Assembly (NCBI RefSeq): GCF_003987475.1
Contig: NZ_PIQH01000001.1
Location: 339,593 to 403,592 of the forward strand
Direction: 5' to 3'
Origin: Idiomarina tyrosinivorans
Lineage (GTDB): Bacteria; Pseudomonadota; Gammaproteobacteria; Enterobacterales; Alteromonadaceae
DNA length: 64,000 nt
Shown: positions 63,874 through 64,000 of the stretch, piece after piece
Layout: every line of letters begins with the position of its first letter
Numbering within the stretch: the stretch's first letter is position 1
Program-made: the position numbers and the translations under genes
The notes under the pieces: generated by a model
Database searches by the model: none
The model's input: the letters and a program-made list of their open reading frames with translations, nothing else
What the model was told of the DNA's origin: nothing

Positions 63874-64000
63874 TGTAATCCCCCCATTTTAAGCAGCAGC
63901 TATTCGTAGAATTAATGAACCGCTTGCGTTAATTGTTTGGGCGGAATGCCTCCGATGGCCGTGTTAGGCCGTTCGTTGTTATAAAGCCAAAGCCACTGAG
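63874..64000 (-). mobile_element. End of an IS3-family insertion sequence (partial)
   Basis: A terminal TG followed by TAATCCCCCCATTTTAAG fits the inverted-repeat end of IS3-family elements. The transposase frame ends 38 bases inside it. The rest lies beyond the window, so the other end and any target duplication cannot be checked. Confidence 0.65.
63912..64000 (-). CDS. IS3-family transposase OrfB, C-terminal end (partial)
   Basis: The minus strand encodes WLWLYNNERPNTAIGGIPP and ends LTQAVH before TAA at 63912-63914. The pattern W..YN..RP...GG..P is the typical C-terminus of the IS3 OrfB integrase (DDE, rve) domain. The catalytic residues lie outside the window. Confidence 0.85.
   Translation of the reverse strand, partial: QWLWLYNNERPNTAIGGIPPKQLTQAVH

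Overview
The window looks like chromosomal DNA of a marine gammaproteobacterium of the Alteromonadales, most like the Idiomarinaceae. That placement is an inference from gene content and order: comEC-msbA-lpxK-Trm112-kdsB, a lolCDE cluster followed by a PilZ-like gene, mfd and csiV, and many c-di-GMP, RND and envelope genes. No rRNA or tRNA gene was recognised.

Layout. 1-56 is the end of an unidentified gene. 1080-8515 is a tripartite efflux operon with one lipoprotein adaptor and two different RND pumps. 8546-14520 (minus) is the lipid A/KDO and ComEC block, followed by a DUF2062 protein. 15067-18225 (minus) is lolE-lolD-lolC. 18315-25329 (plus) carries the PilZ-like gene, mfd, csiV, a marR gene and a periplasmic MsrA-MsrB fusion. 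26116-31183 (minus) is a compact operon: a small membrane-anchored beta-domain protein, a sodium:solute symporter, a 40-residue membrane peptide, a transcarbamylase with a changed substrate pocket, and an AsnB-type amidotransferase. It is preceded by a candidate small RNA or attenuator. 31567-32660 holds a truncated HPPK and a FolM-like reductase. 33544-44004 is mostly housekeeping (aconitase, GT25, tesB, nupC-udk, an M16 protease, a CPBP protease). 44079-56214 has a DASH cryptochrome, two c-di-GMP enzymes in tandem, an emrRAB-like efflux operon, a MscS channel, a BON lipoprotein and a PAS-GGDEF protein. 56226-63299 has an OmpA-like lipoprotein, an sdpR-sdpI pair, mgtC, cspA and several small or unknown genes. 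The right edge holds the end of an IS3-family transposase that appears to cut a SEC-C gene.

The most unusual feature is a long composite repeat present three times (about 111-864, 25370-26090 and 32672-33474; the middle copy is inverted). Each copy consists of two homologous but diverged units of about 304 bp in inverted orientation, separated by a constant 63-bp spacer. Each unit is a long imperfect palindrome with terminal inverted repeats and a core that can fold as an outer stem plus two hairpins. Base pairs in this core change on both sides between the two units, which points to selection on, or copying of, a folded nucleic acid rather than a protein. The copies sit at the 3' ends of genes next to terminator-like hairpins. 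I do not recognise the family.

The second lead is the symporter/transcarbamylase/AsnB operon. The carbamoyl-phosphate site of the transcarbamylase is intact, but the residues that bind aspartate in PyrB are replaced. This suggests an unassigned carbamoylated and/or amidated small molecule.
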